From positions 1 to 58,936 of the forward strand of contig NZ_BCTX01000029.1 in assembly GCF_001590985.1 (NCBI RefSeq): a stretch of DNA of 58,936 nt. The letters run 5' to 3'. Below the pieces are notes generated by a model. It searched no databases and had not been told where the DNA came from. It saw nothing but the letters and a program-made list of their open reading frames with translations. The position numbers and the translations under genes were made by a program. This DNA is from Novosphingobium naphthalenivorans NBRC 102051. Its GTDB lineage: Bacteria; Pseudomonadota; Alphaproteobacteria; Sphingomonadales; Sphingomonadaceae. Each line of letters opens with the position of its first letter. The stretch's first letter is position 1. Of this stretch, positions 16,201 to 24,524 are shown in pieces.

Positions 16201-18433
16201 GTTCAAGTTCATCCCCACCCCGGCAGCCTTCGAAAAGCAGCTGATCGAAGACCAACTCGCCAGCTACGAGGGGCTGATCGCGGGCATCGACAATGACGAT
16301 CGCGTCTCGCGCAAGCGGGTCGAGCGCCTCAAGGAGGGGCTCCAGCGGCGGCTTGAGAATCTGCAGTCCCGCAAGGACGACCTTGTCCATATCGGCGAGA
16401 TCGGCATCGACCAGATCCTGGTCGACGAGGCCCAGCAGTTTCGCAAGCTCACCTTTGCGACCAATCTTGGCGACCTCAAGGGCGTCGACCCGGCCGGCTC
16501 GCAGCGGGCATGGGATCTGTTCGTCAAGGGTCGATACCTTGCCGGCATCAATCCCGGCCGCGAACTGATCCTGTCGTCGGGCACGCCCATTACCAACACG
16601 CTGGGCGAAATGTATACGCTGCAGCGCTTCATGCAGCCCGATGAGCTACAGGCCAAGGGCTTGCATGAGTTCGACGCCTGGGCCGCGAACTTCGGCGACA
16701 CACGCACCGAACTCGAACTCCAGCCGAGCGGCAGCTACAAGCCGGTCACGCGCTTCTGCGAATTCGTCAACGTCGCCGACTTGATGGCGATGTATCGTAG
16801 CGTCGCCGACGTCGTGCTCAAGGACGATTTGCGCCAATATGTCCGGCTGCCCACCATCAAGGGCGGCAAGCGCAAGATCATCGTCGCCCAGTCCGGGGCG
16901 CCCTTCAAGGCCTATCAGAAGGTGCTCGCCGGACGCATCAAGGCGATCGAGAACCGCAGCGGGCGCCCCCAGAAGGGCGATGATATCCTCCTTTCGGTGA
17001 TTACCGACGGGCGGCATTCGGCGATCGATCTCCGCTTCGTCGATCCCATGATGGGGAACGAGGAGGGCAACAAGCTCAATCTCCTGATCGAGAATGTCTA
17101 CAGTATCTGGCGCGATACGAGCGGCAATCGCTACACCGATCCGGAAACCGGGCGACCTTATCCGCTGCCCGGCGCCGTGCAGATGATCTTCTCCGATCTC
17201 GGCACCGAGAACGCCATCGAGACACGCGGCTTCTCCGCCTATGTCTGGATCCGCGAGCAGCTGATCGAGATGGGCATACCGGCCGATCAGATCGCCTTCA
17301 TGCAGCATTACAAGAAGAACAGCGCGAAGCAGCGCCTGTTCAACGACCTCAATCAGGGGCGCAAGCGCATCCTCATCGGGTCCACGCCCACCATGGGAAC
17401 GGGCGTCAACGCGCAGCAACGCCTCAAGGCCCTGCATCATCTCGATGTTCCCTGGATACCCTCCGATATCGAGCAGCGCGAAGGCCGGATCGAGCGCCAG
17501 GGCAACCAGAACGACGAAATCGAGCTATACGGCTACGCGACCAGTGGCTCGATGGACGCGACCAACTGGCAGATGCTCGAAAGAAAAGCCCGCTTCATCA
17601 ACATGGCGATGTCGGGTGATCGCTCCATTCGCCGGATCGAGGATGTCGGCTCCAACGTCAATCAGTTCGCGCTCGCAAAGGCGCTGGCGTCCGGCGACGA
17701 TCGCCTGATGCGCAAGGCTGGGCTCGATGCCGAGGTCGCAAGGCTCGAGCGCCTGCGCGACGCGCATATCGACGACCAGTATAATATCCGCAGGACCATC
17801 AAGCGAACCGCGGACGCCATCATCGACGGCTCCAGTCTGATCGCGAAGCTGGAAGCCGATATCGCGCGCCGGGTTCTTCCGCGTCACGACGAGGTTCTGT
17901 TCGATTGCGGCGGCACCATGGTCACCGACCGCAAGGCCGCCGGCGAACGCATCCTGCGGCAGGCCTTCGAGTTGCGGCTGCACGGCGGCCGGGCACGCCA
18001 GTTGCTCGGCACCGTCAACGGCATCGATGTGGAGCTCTCAGGCTACGAGGCTGTCGACGATGATGGCGAGCGCGGTATCCGCACGTCCGTCGCGGCACTG
18101 CACCACGGCGAGCGCAATGCGTTCGAAGTATCCGACAGGACGCGATGGACCACGGCGTTGGGCCGGCTCGAATCCTCCATTCTCAATCTCGACGCTGATC
18201 TTGCGGCCGTCCAGGCCGATCTCGAAGCGAACGAGCGGCGCCTTCCGGCTTTCGAGGCGCGTCTCGGCCAGGAATTTCCCGATGCAGCCTTGCTGGAAGA
18301 CAAGCTGCGGGAACTCGCGGAACTGGAGGCCGATCTGGCGACGACGAAGGGCGAATTCGAGCCGGGGAATGACGAGGACGCAACCTTGGCACCGCCTTTC
18401 GGCAACGAAAGTGCGGTTCCGCAAGCGGCATGA
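13262..18433 (+). CDS. Giant N6-methyltransferase / SNF2-type helicase (DarB-like)
   Basis: At 1,723 aa this is the largest gene here. A type I-style adenine methyltransferase comes first: SAM-binding VLEPGCGSGLFMG at about residue 186 and catalytic NPPF at about 251. An SF2/SNF2 helicase follows: Walker A HSVGAGKT at about 896, DEAQ box at about 1054, SSGTPITNT at about 1105, and motif VI QREGRIERQGNQ at about 1404. The C-terminus is a charged coiled coil. The architecture matches large plasmid and ICE methylase-helicases related to phage P1 DarB, which protects incoming DNA against type I restriction. ATG 13262 follows AAAGGAAG. Function on this island is inferred. Confidence 0.88.
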   Translation: MRNSASALALQLCLDFDQPVRPPDPAPAVAPDAAIISQHCEPTLFSLAPAEVLAGQPPVEPIDFSFAAGRMLASSWKGRAQDNVEAIRLLNLLDREQRGATPAEQEAIAKFIGFGASELANNIFADRAGTFRDGWEELGHGLAAETTDAELQSLKRATQYAHYTPEYIVRAMWDAARILGFTGGQVLEPGCGSGLFMGLRPDWLASDTLFVGIENDPVTARVASALYPGQIIRCIDFDKASLPRDFDLAIGNPPFSNLSIQNKTSLGRLGLSLHDFFIAKSLEHLRPGGVALFVTSRYSLDKSDPKARGHIDGIADFLGAVRLPGRAMRQEAGTDVVVDILLFRKREPDLLRPGHNWIDLADVPDSDEGEGPLRINRYFLDNPAHVLGAHEWKSGQFGMDYTCAAEPGVDIGQALTTTLSAIASRYEGACRPVHRTTSLRDRVDVSLDIEIGTAADEAEFKEGSYLVSGGVLHQIVDGMPAIVDVKSGRGTTGLFVKHASIIKALIPIRDAVRAILRAQLNDQPYAASQEKLLTHYRQFTRKYGPINRTITSIRTDPDTGAEKEYQRRPNLQPFLDDPDVWLVASIEAYDEASDTGTPGAIFTERVVKPPVAHEIRSAQDALAVSLHERGRVDLPLIAGLLGVAQAEALADLADDIYLDPVRTTPHFDHWVTADEALSGPVRTKLALAREKAETDPRFHAVAIALEAVQPVDLKPSEITARLGAPWIPTRVIETFVVEIMEVETTIFHTVDIASWTVDKAPFAGHVSSTSTWGTARRGAADLLEDALNSHIPKIYDVHREADGSERRELNVTDTEAAKEKLAKIKSTFETWVWQDSERADRLVRIYNDAYNNLVPRTFNGKHLTLPGASTAIQMRDHQKRVVWRIVAAGSTYVAHSVGAGKTFSLCAAVMEQRRLGLANKPMMAVPNHCLAQIAREFLMLYPTARILVADDTNFIKEKRRRFLARAATGNWDAIIITHDAFKFIPTPAAFEKQLIEDQLASYEGLIAGIDNDDRVSRKRVERLKEGLQRRLENLQSRKDDLVHIGEIGIDQILVDEAQQFRKLTFATNLGDLKGVDPAGSQRAWDLFVKGRYLAGINPGRELILSSGTPITNTLGEMYTLQRFMQPDELQAKGLHEFDAWAANFGDTRTELELQPSGSYKPVTRFCEFVNVADLMAMYRSVADVVLKDDLRQYVRLPTIKGGKRKIIVAQSGAPFKAYQKVLAGRIKAIENRSGRPQKGDDILLSVITDGRHSAIDLRFVDPMMGNEEGNKLNLLIENVYSIWRDTSGNRYTDPETGRPYPLPGAVQMIFSDLGTENAIETRGFSAYVWIREQLIEMGIPADQIAFMQHYKKNSAKQRLFNDLNQGRKRILIGSTPTMGTGVNAQQRLKALHHLDVPWIPSDIEQREGRIERQGNQNDEIELYGYATSGSMDATNWQMLERKARFINMAMSGDRSIRRIEDVGSNVNQFALAKALASGDDRLMRKAGLDAEVARLERLRDAHIDDQYNIRRTIKRTADAIIDGSSLIAKLEADIARRVLPRHDEVLFDCGGTMVTDRKAAGERILRQAFELRLHGGRARQLLGTVNGIDVELSGYEAVDDDGERGIRTSVAALHHGERNAFEVSDRTRWTTALGRLESSILNLDADLAAVQADLEANERRLPAFEARLGQEFPDAALLEDKLRELAELEADLATTKGEFEPGNDEDATLAPPFGNESAVPQAA

Positions 18434-18603
18434 CGGTCTCGACCATTGGACGGGACGATTCCGCGCGCACTCCTGGCGACGTTGGCAATGCGACAATAGC
18501 GGTCGTGTCGGTCGGCACCAGCTGCTTGAGCCATGGAAAGGGATTGAGATGGGCTCACCCTGGGCTGGCCAATTTCCATTGTGCGCTTTCAAGGCGTACA
18601 TTC

Positions 18604-18646
18604 TTGACGGGGCACTATTCGATCATGTACTAATTGAAACTGTACA
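18604..18646 (+). promoter_or_regulatory. Candidate promoter and operator of the tacAT-like module
   Basis: A -35-like TTGACG (18604-18609) and a -10-like TACTAA (18628-18633) are 18 bp apart. The inverted repeat TGTAC (18626-18630) / GTACA (18642-18646) overlaps the -10, where an autoregulating antitoxin complex would bind. The rest of 18434-18603 shows nothing I can assign. Confidence 0.45.
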
Positions 18647-18660
18647 AACGGAGGCGTGCA

Positions 18661-18939
18661 ATGCCGCGAGCTGTGGTGGAAGACAATAGGCGCATGAGCC
18701 TGCGCATACGACCGGAGCAAAAGGCTTTGCTCGCCCGGGCGGCGGCGCTCAGACATACCGATCTGACGACCTTTGTCACCGGTTCGGCGCTGCGCGAGGC
18801 CGAGAGCGTAATCGAAGAGGCGGAGCGGACCAAGCTGAGCGAACGGGACAGCCTGCTCGTTCTCGATCTGCTCGAAAATCCCCCTCCGGCGAATGCAAAA
18901 TTGCGCGCTGCCATCGCCGCGATGCCCAAGCTCGCATGA
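18661..18939 (+). CDS. DUF1778 antitoxin (TacA-like)
   Basis: This 92-aa protein has an N-terminal ribbon-helix-helix (RRMSLRIRPEQKALLARAAALRHTDLTTFV) with the DUF1778 style, and a C-terminal segment (ERDSLLVLDLLENPPPANAKLRAAI) that typically wraps around the toxin active site. The ATG at 18661 was chosen because GGAGG precedes it; the in-frame ATG-like codon at 18634 lacks one. Its stop overlaps the acetyltransferase start by 4 bp, as usual for this toxin-antitoxin class. It would repress its own promoter jointly with the toxin. Confidence 0.88.
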   Translation: MPRAVVEDNRRMSLRIRPEQKALLARAAALRHTDLTTFVTGSALREAESVIEEAERTKLSERDSLLVLDLLENPPPANAKLRAAIAAMPKLA

Positions 18940-19463
18940 GACTTCCGTCCTGGCACGAGGACGCGATCGCAAAAGCGCATGACCGAGCTTCCTTCGACTG
19001 CGGTGACAATGATCTGAACATCTTCTTGCGGCGCTATGCCCGGCAAAGCCATGAGCTGGGCGGGGCCAAGACGTTCCTTGCCGTCGACGACACCGACAAC
19101 AAGACGATTCTCGGTTTCTACAGCATCGCTCCTGGCAGCATGGACCATGCCGACACGCCCGAACTTGCGAGGCGGGGCCTCGCCAGGCATGAAGTGCCCG
19201 GTTTCCGGCTCGCGCGGCTTGCAACCGATATTCGGGTGCAGGGGAACGGGCTTGGGGGGCAACTTCTTGGCGCCATCGGCCGCAGATGCATTCGCGTCGC
19301 GGCAGAAGTCGGCGGGGTGATGCTGATCATCGACGCCAAGAACGAGCGGGCTGCCGCATGGTATGCCAGCTATGGCGCCATAACACTGCACGACAAACCG
19401 CTGACCCTCATATTGCCTTTTGCGACACTTGAACGTGAATTGAGATCAGCGGGTCAATTGTAG
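18936..19463 (+). CDS. GNAT-family acetyltransferase toxin (TacT-like)
   Basis: The 175-aa protein opens with the toxin-type FDCGDNDLNIFLRRYARQSHE and has the acetyl-CoA pyrophosphate loop in ATDIRVQGNGLGGQLL (R/Q-x-x-G-x-G/A). The closing helix WYASYGAI carries the tyrosine used as catalytic residue in TacT-type enzymes. TacT toxins acetylate the amino group of charged tRNAs and block translation. The pairing with DUF1778 and the ATGA overlap support the assignment. It probably stabilises the island by post-segregational killing. Confidence 0.9.
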   Translation: MRLPSWHEDAIAKAHDRASFDCGDNDLNIFLRRYARQSHELGGAKTFLAVDDTDNKTILGFYSIAPGSMDHADTPELARRGLARHEVPGFRLARLATDIRVQGNGLGGQLLGAIGRRCIRVAAEVGGVMLIIDAKNERAAAWYASYGAITLHDKPLTLILPFATLERELRSAGQL

Positions 19464-19798
19464 GCGCCTGGTGCGCGATACACCGGTCAATTGCATTCGC
19501 GTTCGACGTGAATGCCGCATCGGGGCCATTCGTATGATGACATCCGAGCCGAGGCCCCGGAAATTTGAGATACGCCCCACGTTCGTTCACGAACCGGGAA
19601 TACATGGCGCGGGCTTGACAGATAGGCGGCAAGCGATCCGTTCAGATCATTCGCTTAAAATGTCCGATGAGGAGGCGCTGTCCGCACAAGCCTCTGGTAA
19701 GAAAATTCCCAAGATAGTTTGCGATTTGAAAACAGTTGCACGTGCGGACATGTTATAGGCGACCTATGCTGCTGGCCTCTGGCACCTGGAGGTGAATC
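19464..19798. other. Intergenic region before the sigma-4-like gene
   Basis: No gene is supported in these 335 bp. The G+C content drops in the last 150 bp (AAAATG, AAGAAAATTCCC, GATTTGAAAACAG), which suggests a promoter region for the gene at 19799, although no -35/-10 pair has ideal spacing. A 95-codon frame across it lacks a ribosome-binding site. Confidence 0.35.
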
Positions 19799-20140
19799 AT
19801 GCGGCATTCGAACATCATCGCAGCCGGCCCGGAGCGGGATCGCGCGTTGGAAATGATGGAGCAGGTGCTGGCCATCATGGTCGCGCACCATGACGACGAA
19901 GGCGCGATCGCACTGCAGGCAATCATGGAAAGGACGATGGGCACGCACGCCGATCCGGAGCAGGACGGCGAGATATGGGATATGATCGAGACGCTGCCCC
20001 ATTTCACCGAGCGCGTGCTCTATCTCCATCGGCTGAACGGCCTCACCATCAGCCAGATTGCTCGCAGGCTCGGGCTGAACCGGAAGGAGGTAGCGGAGCG
20101 GCTGTCCCTGGATTTGCAACTCGTTCGAGGCGCGCCGTAA
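19799..20140 (+). CDS. Sigma-70 region 4-like helix-turn-helix protein
   Basis: This 113-aa protein ends in a helix-turn-helix similar to sigma factor region 4: LPHFTERVLYLHRLNGLTISQIARRLGLNRKEVAERL (about residues 64-100). The N-terminal half is helical and acidic (ERDRALEMMEQVLAIMVAHHDD). It lacks region 2, so it cannot act as a full sigma factor; a DNA-binding regulator of the gene block downstream is more likely. The start is well supported by GGAGGTGAATC before ATG 19799. Confidence 0.72.
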   Translation: MRHSNIIAAGPERDRALEMMEQVLAIMVAHHDDEGAIALQAIMERTMGTHADPEQDGEIWDMIETLPHFTERVLYLHRLNGLTISQIARRLGLNRKEVAERLSLDLQLVRGAP

Positions 20141-20567
20141 ACGCTTGGGCTTTCCGTCCGTCCTCGGTTTGGCGATGCGGCGGCACAGTCTCCTGCCGGT
20201 TTCAGAAAACCGCCATCCGCGTTCCCACTATCCGAAATCTTTTCCTGAAATCCATGTGAGGAAAGGGGAGATTGCCATCGCGACACTGGCTTACCCGGCC
20301 ATTGCTCGACCAGGTTTCCAGGGGATGGCGGTCGCAAGGTAAAACCGCACGGAGATGCCGACAGCCTTTCGCGCAAGGTGGCCGCTCAGGGCGATGGCGA
20401 ACATCGCGACGGCGAACGCGGCCGAGCAATCTCCCCCGCCCCGTGCGGCCATAGGGAGTGAAGGGGGAAGTAGGGAAGGGAGCAGGCGCGTGTGTCCAAA
20501 TGGGCCACGGACCACCACACCCCGGTTTTGCGCGGCGTGGGCTCTCCCTTCTTCGGAGACGTTCCCC
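20141..20567. other. Intergenic region before the HTH protein
   Basis: In these 427 bp I see no supported gene. Frames across it are arginine-rich shadows. It holds a G-rich purine tract at 20453-20482. Confidence 0.35.
20453..20482 (+). promoter_or_regulatory. G-run purine leader
   Basis: AGGGAGTGAAGGGGGAAGTA continuing as GGGAAGGGAG, 86 bp before ATG 20568. Confidence 0.35.
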
Positions 20568-21788
20568 ATGACCACTCCCAGATCCGCGCCATGGACGGCG
20601 CAGGAAATCGCTACGCTGCGCGCCTGGTATCCGGCCGAAGGGCATAGCGTTGCGCAGCGGCTGCCGGGCCGAAGCATCCATGCCTTGCAGGTCAAGGCCC
20701 ACAAGCTCGGCCTGAAGACAGCCCATAGAAATGCCGCGCCCAGACCGCGCCTTGGTGGCGGGGATCTCGACGAAGCCATCCGACTGCGCGAGGTCGAGAA
20801 CTGGTCGTTCAGCGCCATCGGCAAACATTTCGGTATCTGCGAAGCCAGCGCCTGCAATGCGGTGACGATCGCCCTTTGTGTCCGGCGTGGATATCGTCCC
20901 GCAGAGCGCGATCAGCATGGCCGCCTGACGGCCGAGGGCATCGAGCGGCTGCGCTATGCCTTGAAGAAGGGTTACAAGGGCATCGACATCCAGTTGCGTC
21001 TTGGCGTGTCGGCGGCCTGCGTATCCGAGCAGCGCCGCCGGTATAACCGTGAACTGCTTGCCCGCGGCAAGGCACCGCTGCCGCCGCCGGGCGGCGGTCA
21101 GGCCTATAGTGGCGTGAAGCTGTCGCCGGCGAAGCGCAGAAAGGTCGAGGACCTCTTCCTGCAGGGGCTTGGCACTCAGAAGATCGCCGATCGCACCGGC
21201 GTGTCGCGGACGAGCTGCACGCGCATCAGGGCCCGGCTTTTGCGGCGCCTGCGCCGCAAGGGAGAAACGCTCCCCGGATGCGATGCCGCCGGGGTCCGGC
21301 ATGTTCATGCCCAGAGCGCCCGTTTCGTCACCGATGAGCAGAAAGACCTTCTGCGCGCGATGCTGCTCGATCACGTGCCCGTCCAGCGCGCCGCGCGCGA
21401 ACTCGTGATCGGCGCATCGAGCGCCTATCGTCTTCGGGATGCATTTGCCGCCGAACTGGCGGGCGAAGGACAAGTGTTGCCGCCCCCCAGACGCCCCGGC
21501 CGGGCTCGCCATGCGCCGGTGCGTAGCTCGTCATGGCCTCCAGCTTCGCCTCGGGAGATCTATGCGTTCCGGCGTCTGCTCGGCACGATGGCCTTCGACG
21601 AGGCGAAAGCGCACTGGGAGGAAACGCGGCGAGCAGAGGCAAGGGCGGCACGCGATGCCGCCGCGACCCGCAAGCTCACGTTCGAAGAGCAGCTTGCCAA
21701 GGTTGCGTCCGGCGAACTGGGCATCACACGCGGCTTCGTTCGCAACCATCTCGAACCGCGGCGTCCCCTGCAGGTGACCATCGCGTGA
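20568..21788 (+). CDS. Putative DNA-binding protein with SANT/Myb-like and HTH segments
   Basis: The 406-aa protein begins with a Myb/SANT-like motif (WTAQEIATLRAWYPAEGHSV, LPGRSIHALQVKAHKLGL; about residues 9-53). At least three helix-turn-helix-like stretches follow: WSFSAIGKHFGICEASACNA, KGIDIQLRLGVSAACVSEQR and GTQKIADRTGVSRTSCTRIR. A further one may lie at HVPVQRAARELVIGASSAYR. The C-terminal 60 residues are charged and helical. The serial HTH layout resembles transposase or recombinase DNA-binding regions, but no catalytic domain is present. ATG 20568 follows CGGAGACG. Likely a regulator or a structural DNA-binding protein of the island. Confidence 0.6.
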   Translation: MTTPRSAPWTAQEIATLRAWYPAEGHSVAQRLPGRSIHALQVKAHKLGLKTAHRNAAPRPRLGGGDLDEAIRLREVENWSFSAIGKHFGICEASACNAVTIALCVRRGYRPAERDQHGRLTAEGIERLRYALKKGYKGIDIQLRLGVSAACVSEQRRRYNRELLARGKAPLPPPGGGQAYSGVKLSPAKRRKVEDLFLQGLGTQKIADRTGVSRTSCTRIRARLLRRLRRKGETLPGCDAAGVRHVHAQSARFVTDEQKDLLRAMLLDHVPVQRAARELVIGASSAYRLRDAFAAELAGEGQVLPPPRRPGRARHAPVRSSSWPPASPREIYAFRRLLGTMAFDEAKAHWEETRRAEARAARDAAATRKLTFEEQLAKVASGELGITRGFVRNHLEPRRPLQVTIA

Positions 21789-21797
21789 TCGCGACCG

Positions 21798-21938
21798 GTG
21801 TCGGCGCGCCCGTGCCGCCGGCATCTCCCGGCCGATCTTGTCAGTGCGCTGGCGTTCGCGCGCGGACTGGGCTGCAATTATCTGATCCTGGACCGCGACG
21901 CGTCCACGACCGATCGGCTCGCCTGCTACGAATGGTGA
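21798..21938 (+). CDS. Small 46-aa protein
   Basis: A GTG at 21798 opens a short frame ending TGA 21936-21938. The wording LVSALAFARGLGCNYLILDRDA followed by ACYEW reads as genuine protein and resembles the end of small proteins often found in this type of element (an alpha/beta unit with LGC-x-Y-x-x-L-D-R-D and a terminal Y-x-W). It may be the 3' remnant of a longer gene, since the upstream sequence in frame is poor. Role unknown. Confidence 0.45.
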   Translation: MSARPCRRHLPADLVSALAFARGLGCNYLILDRDASTTDRLACYEW

Positions 21939-21948
21939 CGGCCTGATC

Positions 21949-21966
21949 GAGGGGAGGGGGAAGGAG
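21949..21966 (+). promoter_or_regulatory. G-run purine leader
   Basis: GAGGGGAGGGGGAAGGAG, 45 bp before ATG 22012, followed by GATGATG and AGGAGCAGAACCCC-ATG. Confidence 0.4.
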
Positions 21967-22011
21967 TGAGGCGGGCGTGATGATGCGCTCAGGTCTCAGG
22001 AGCAGAACCCC

Positions 22012-22659
22012 ATGTCCTATGACGCCGCGTTTCGCTTTCAGCAGGCGCTCGACCCTTCCGCGCTGACCACGCTTGCCGGAGGGCTGAATGTCCTGATCCA
22101 GGCAATCGACGAGTGCCATCGCAACCATATTGACGTGGAGCGTGATCCGGCCGTCCTGTTGCTGGTGCGCCATCTCGGCAACATAGCAACCGAGAACCGT
22201 CCGCCCCAGACCGAGTTGCGCCGTGCCTGCGTCGAAGCCGTCGGCGCCGCCGAACGCACGCCTATCCTGGTGACGCTTGCACGGCGCGGGGTCGACTATG
22301 ACAGCGAGGCGAAGGCCATTTTTCACCAGGAGGGCCGCGCCGCACTGCGACGGCTCGCCGAGGCGCTCGGCCTCCAACGGAACGAATTTCAGATTCGTTC
22401 AAATATGGCTGGGGGCGCCTGCTCGGGTGAAATTATTCTTCACGCCGCCCATCTCTATATCCAGCTCGATCTGGGCTGCATGGGCCCCGGCCACGAGGTG
22501 ATGTTTCGTAGCTGCAAAGGCCGCGAGGATTATGTCGGCGGCCGCAATCACTTCGCTTCCGTGGCGGAGCTGATCGAGCCCGCTAGGCTCGCCGAACGTA
22601 TCCGCCGCGACCTCGATCTTCCCCAACCGGACGCCGCTGCAACCCGGCTCTTCGCCTGA
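22012..22659 (+). CDS. Uncharacterised 215-aa protein
   Basis: Not recognised. An N-terminal helical part (LTTLAGGLNVLIQAIDECHR, VLLLVRHLGNIATEN) is followed by a beta-rich C-terminal part (EIILHAAHLYIQLDLGCMGP, EVMFRSCKGREDYVGGRNHF). The C-terminal wording suggests a compact alpha/beta domain, with the conserved-looking FRSCKGREDYVGG, but no catalytic motif is evident. The ribosome-binding site is CAGGAGCAG. First gene of a long co-directional run of unknown genes. Confidence 0.65.
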   Translation: MSYDAAFRFQQALDPSALTTLAGGLNVLIQAIDECHRNHIDVERDPAVLLLVRHLGNIATENRPPQTELRRACVEAVGAAERTPILVTLARRGVDYDSEAKAIFHQEGRAALRRLAEALGLQRNEFQIRSNMAGGACSGEIILHAAHLYIQLDLGCMGPGHEVMFRSCKGREDYVGGRNHFASVAELIEPARLAERIRRDLDLPQPDAAATRLFA

Positions 22660-22670
22660 GGACAATCATC

Positions 22671-23132
22671 ATGGAAATCATCGTCACCCGTTCCCGCATC
22701 GCGGGGACGCTGCCGCACTATGTCTATCGCGCGCTGGTCCCTGCCGACAAGGTCGCGGCCGAACGCCGGGCATTGACCGGCACGGTTGTCGGGCCGAAAC
22801 ATGTCGGGCGTCTCCCGTGCGTTCGCATCTCTCCGTTGCTGGCGCCCGATCGCTATTACGCGATGCCGCATGCCGAGCGGGCCGCGCTTGCCTCCCGCAT
22901 CGCCGCTCTGGGACGCCGGATCGAAACCTTGATCATCCAGGCCAGCTTCCCGGAGATGACCGCGGCCTTCACACCCATCGTCTTCCAGCTCGATGCCGAT
23001 CCCGGTGACGCCTTCACCTGGATCGACATCGATGATCTGACGGCTGCTTTCGACCGCCTCGAGCCGCGGTTCGCCGACCTCACCGCCTTTGATCTCGGCC
23101 TTTCCCAGGACGCTGCCCGCTGCGCCGCCTGA
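22671..23132 (+). CDS. Uncharacterised 153-aa protein
   Basis: Not recognised. Starts 11 bp after the previous stop. Sequence alternates charged helices (HAERAALASRIAALGRRIET) and short strands (FTPIVFQLDADPGDAFTWID). A D-P-G-D-A-F-T-W-I-D segment near the C-terminus could be a folded loop. Cytoplasmic, no signal peptide. Confidence 0.6.
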   Translation: MEIIVTRSRIAGTLPHYVYRALVPADKVAAERRALTGTVVGPKHVGRLPCVRISPLLAPDRYYAMPHAERAALASRIAALGRRIETLIIQASFPEMTAAFTPIVFQLDADPGDAFTWIDIDDLTAAFDRLEPRFADLTAFDLGLSQDAARCAA

Positions 23133-23175
23133 TGCCCGCACCGATCCCGCATCCTCACTATCCGGAGAATTCGAC

Positions 23176-23931
23176 ATGGATATTTTCGTCGCCAACGGAA
23201 CGCATTTCTCGCAACCGTCCAAAATCACGAGCTATCACACCAGCGAACGCGAAGCCCGGATTGCCGCGACCCGGTTGGTGAACCAGCTTCGCGCCGACCT
23301 CGATTCCGAGGCCCTGCCGCCGATCGACGTCGGCAGCTGGGAGATGGGGCTGATCGCGGCGCAATGCCGTCACCTCGCCGCGCTCGGCATCGACATCAGC
23401 GACATGGACCATGACGACCTCGCGGATGCGGCCGGCTGCGATGTGTGGATCGAAAAGGCCGACCTCCAGGGGGTAACGGTTCTCGCACTCAACGATCGGG
23501 AACTCTCGACCGTGCTTGCGGCATTGCGTGACCACCAGCGATGCCACTGTGGGGCCGACCTTGACGATGTCGCCAGCAATCTCGGTCGGCATGAGCCGCT
23601 GACTTCGGATGAGATCGATGGCCTCTGCATGCGGATCAACGGCGGTGAACTGACTCCACAGGAAGCCAATGTCGTGATCGAACTCGATGGCGGTCTTGTC
23701 CAGGGCATCATCGCCGACAGGCCGATCACGGTGCGTGTCGTCGATTATGATGTCGAGGGCGCCGATCCCGATGATCTCCTGCTGGTCTCACGCGACAATG
23801 GCGATCCCGTCCCTGCCTCCATCAGCAGTTGGGCCGTGGAGGACGCCTGCATCGATCCGGATTGGATAGCCCGCCTCGATGCAGCCAGTGCCTCGGACGG
23901 CCGAGCCACGGCACAAATGGCAGCGGAGTGA
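23176..23931 (+). CDS. Uncharacterised 251-aa protein
   Basis: Not recognised. ATG 23176 is preceded by CCGGAGAATTCGAC. The protein is acidic, with a first domain of about 110 residues (MDIFVANGTHFSQPSKITSY) and later segments VLALNDRELSTVLAALRDHQ and LTSDEIDGLCMRINGGELTP. The latter part looks like a small helical unit often seen in proteins that begin with a T-D-E-I-D-x-L-C motif. A cysteine pair occurs in RCHCGADLDD. No membrane segment. Confidence 0.6.
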   Translation: MDIFVANGTHFSQPSKITSYHTSEREARIAATRLVNQLRADLDSEALPPIDVGSWEMGLIAAQCRHLAALGIDISDMDHDDLADAAGCDVWIEKADLQGVTVLALNDRELSTVLAALRDHQRCHCGADLDDVASNLGRHEPLTSDEIDGLCMRINGGELTPQEANVVIELDGGLVQGIIADRPITVRVVDYDVEGADPDDLLLVSRDNGDPVPASISSWAVEDACIDPDWIARLDAASASDGRATAQMAAE

Positions 23932-23936
23932 CCGCC

Positions 23937-24416
23937 ATGGGCGTTATCGGACATAACTACATTCGCAAGGTCGAGAACTTCGACGGCTATGAGGTTCTCG
24001 CGCACCCGCTTGCCCATCGCGACGATCGCGTCTTCCATCGCGGTGAAGCCGAAACCTCCCGCGTCTCGATCACCTATGCATCGCATGATGTGCAGATAGC
24101 GCGACCGACAGGTATCGGAAGCAGGGGTCGCATTGCTATCCTGATGCACAGCGGTCTGGGTTGCCGCGTGCTCGAGTTCTACGAGAGCGCCTTGCCGATC
24201 GCCACAATATTGCTCTCCCTTCCGGAGCGCGAACAATATGCCCTTGCCTATGCGCTCTTCGAGCAGGCCGATGAATGCGCTGGCGGCGCTCGTGCGGCCG
24301 AAGCGCAACGATGGGCCGATGCGTTCGTGGACGGACGCATTCGCAAACGCCGCAGCGGCGGCAGGCGCTATGTCCATATCGAGACGCCAGACGAGAAAGC
24401 GCTTCGGCGTTCCTAG
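23937..24416 (+). CDS. Uncharacterised 159-aa protein
   Basis: Not recognised. ATG 23937 lies 5 bp after the previous stop; a GTG at 23928 would overlap it and is an alternative start. The body contains strands (RVSITYASHDVQIARP, GRIAILMHSGLGCRVLEFYE) and a helix (LPEREQYALAYALFEQADEC). The C-terminus is strongly basic (GRIRKRRSGGRRYVHI), which could contact nucleic acid. Confidence 0.58.
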   Translation: MGVIGHNYIRKVENFDGYEVLAHPLAHRDDRVFHRGEAETSRVSITYASHDVQIARPTGIGSRGRIAILMHSGLGCRVLEFYESALPIATILLSLPEREQYALAYALFEQADECAGGARAAEAQRWADAFVDGRIRKRRSGGRRYVHIETPDEKALRRS

Positions 24417-24524
24417 CCGCGGTTGGGGATACCGTCTGCACGACTGCCGGGTCCCGGCCGATTTCTGCGCTCATCATCCCGGCGGTGAGCCGGTGTATTC
24501 ACCCGTTCCGAAAGGCCATATTCC

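Noticed and set aside
19471..19758. 95-codon frame before the sigma-4-like gene
   Set aside because: No ribosome-binding site; composition unlike neighbours; probably promoter DNA.
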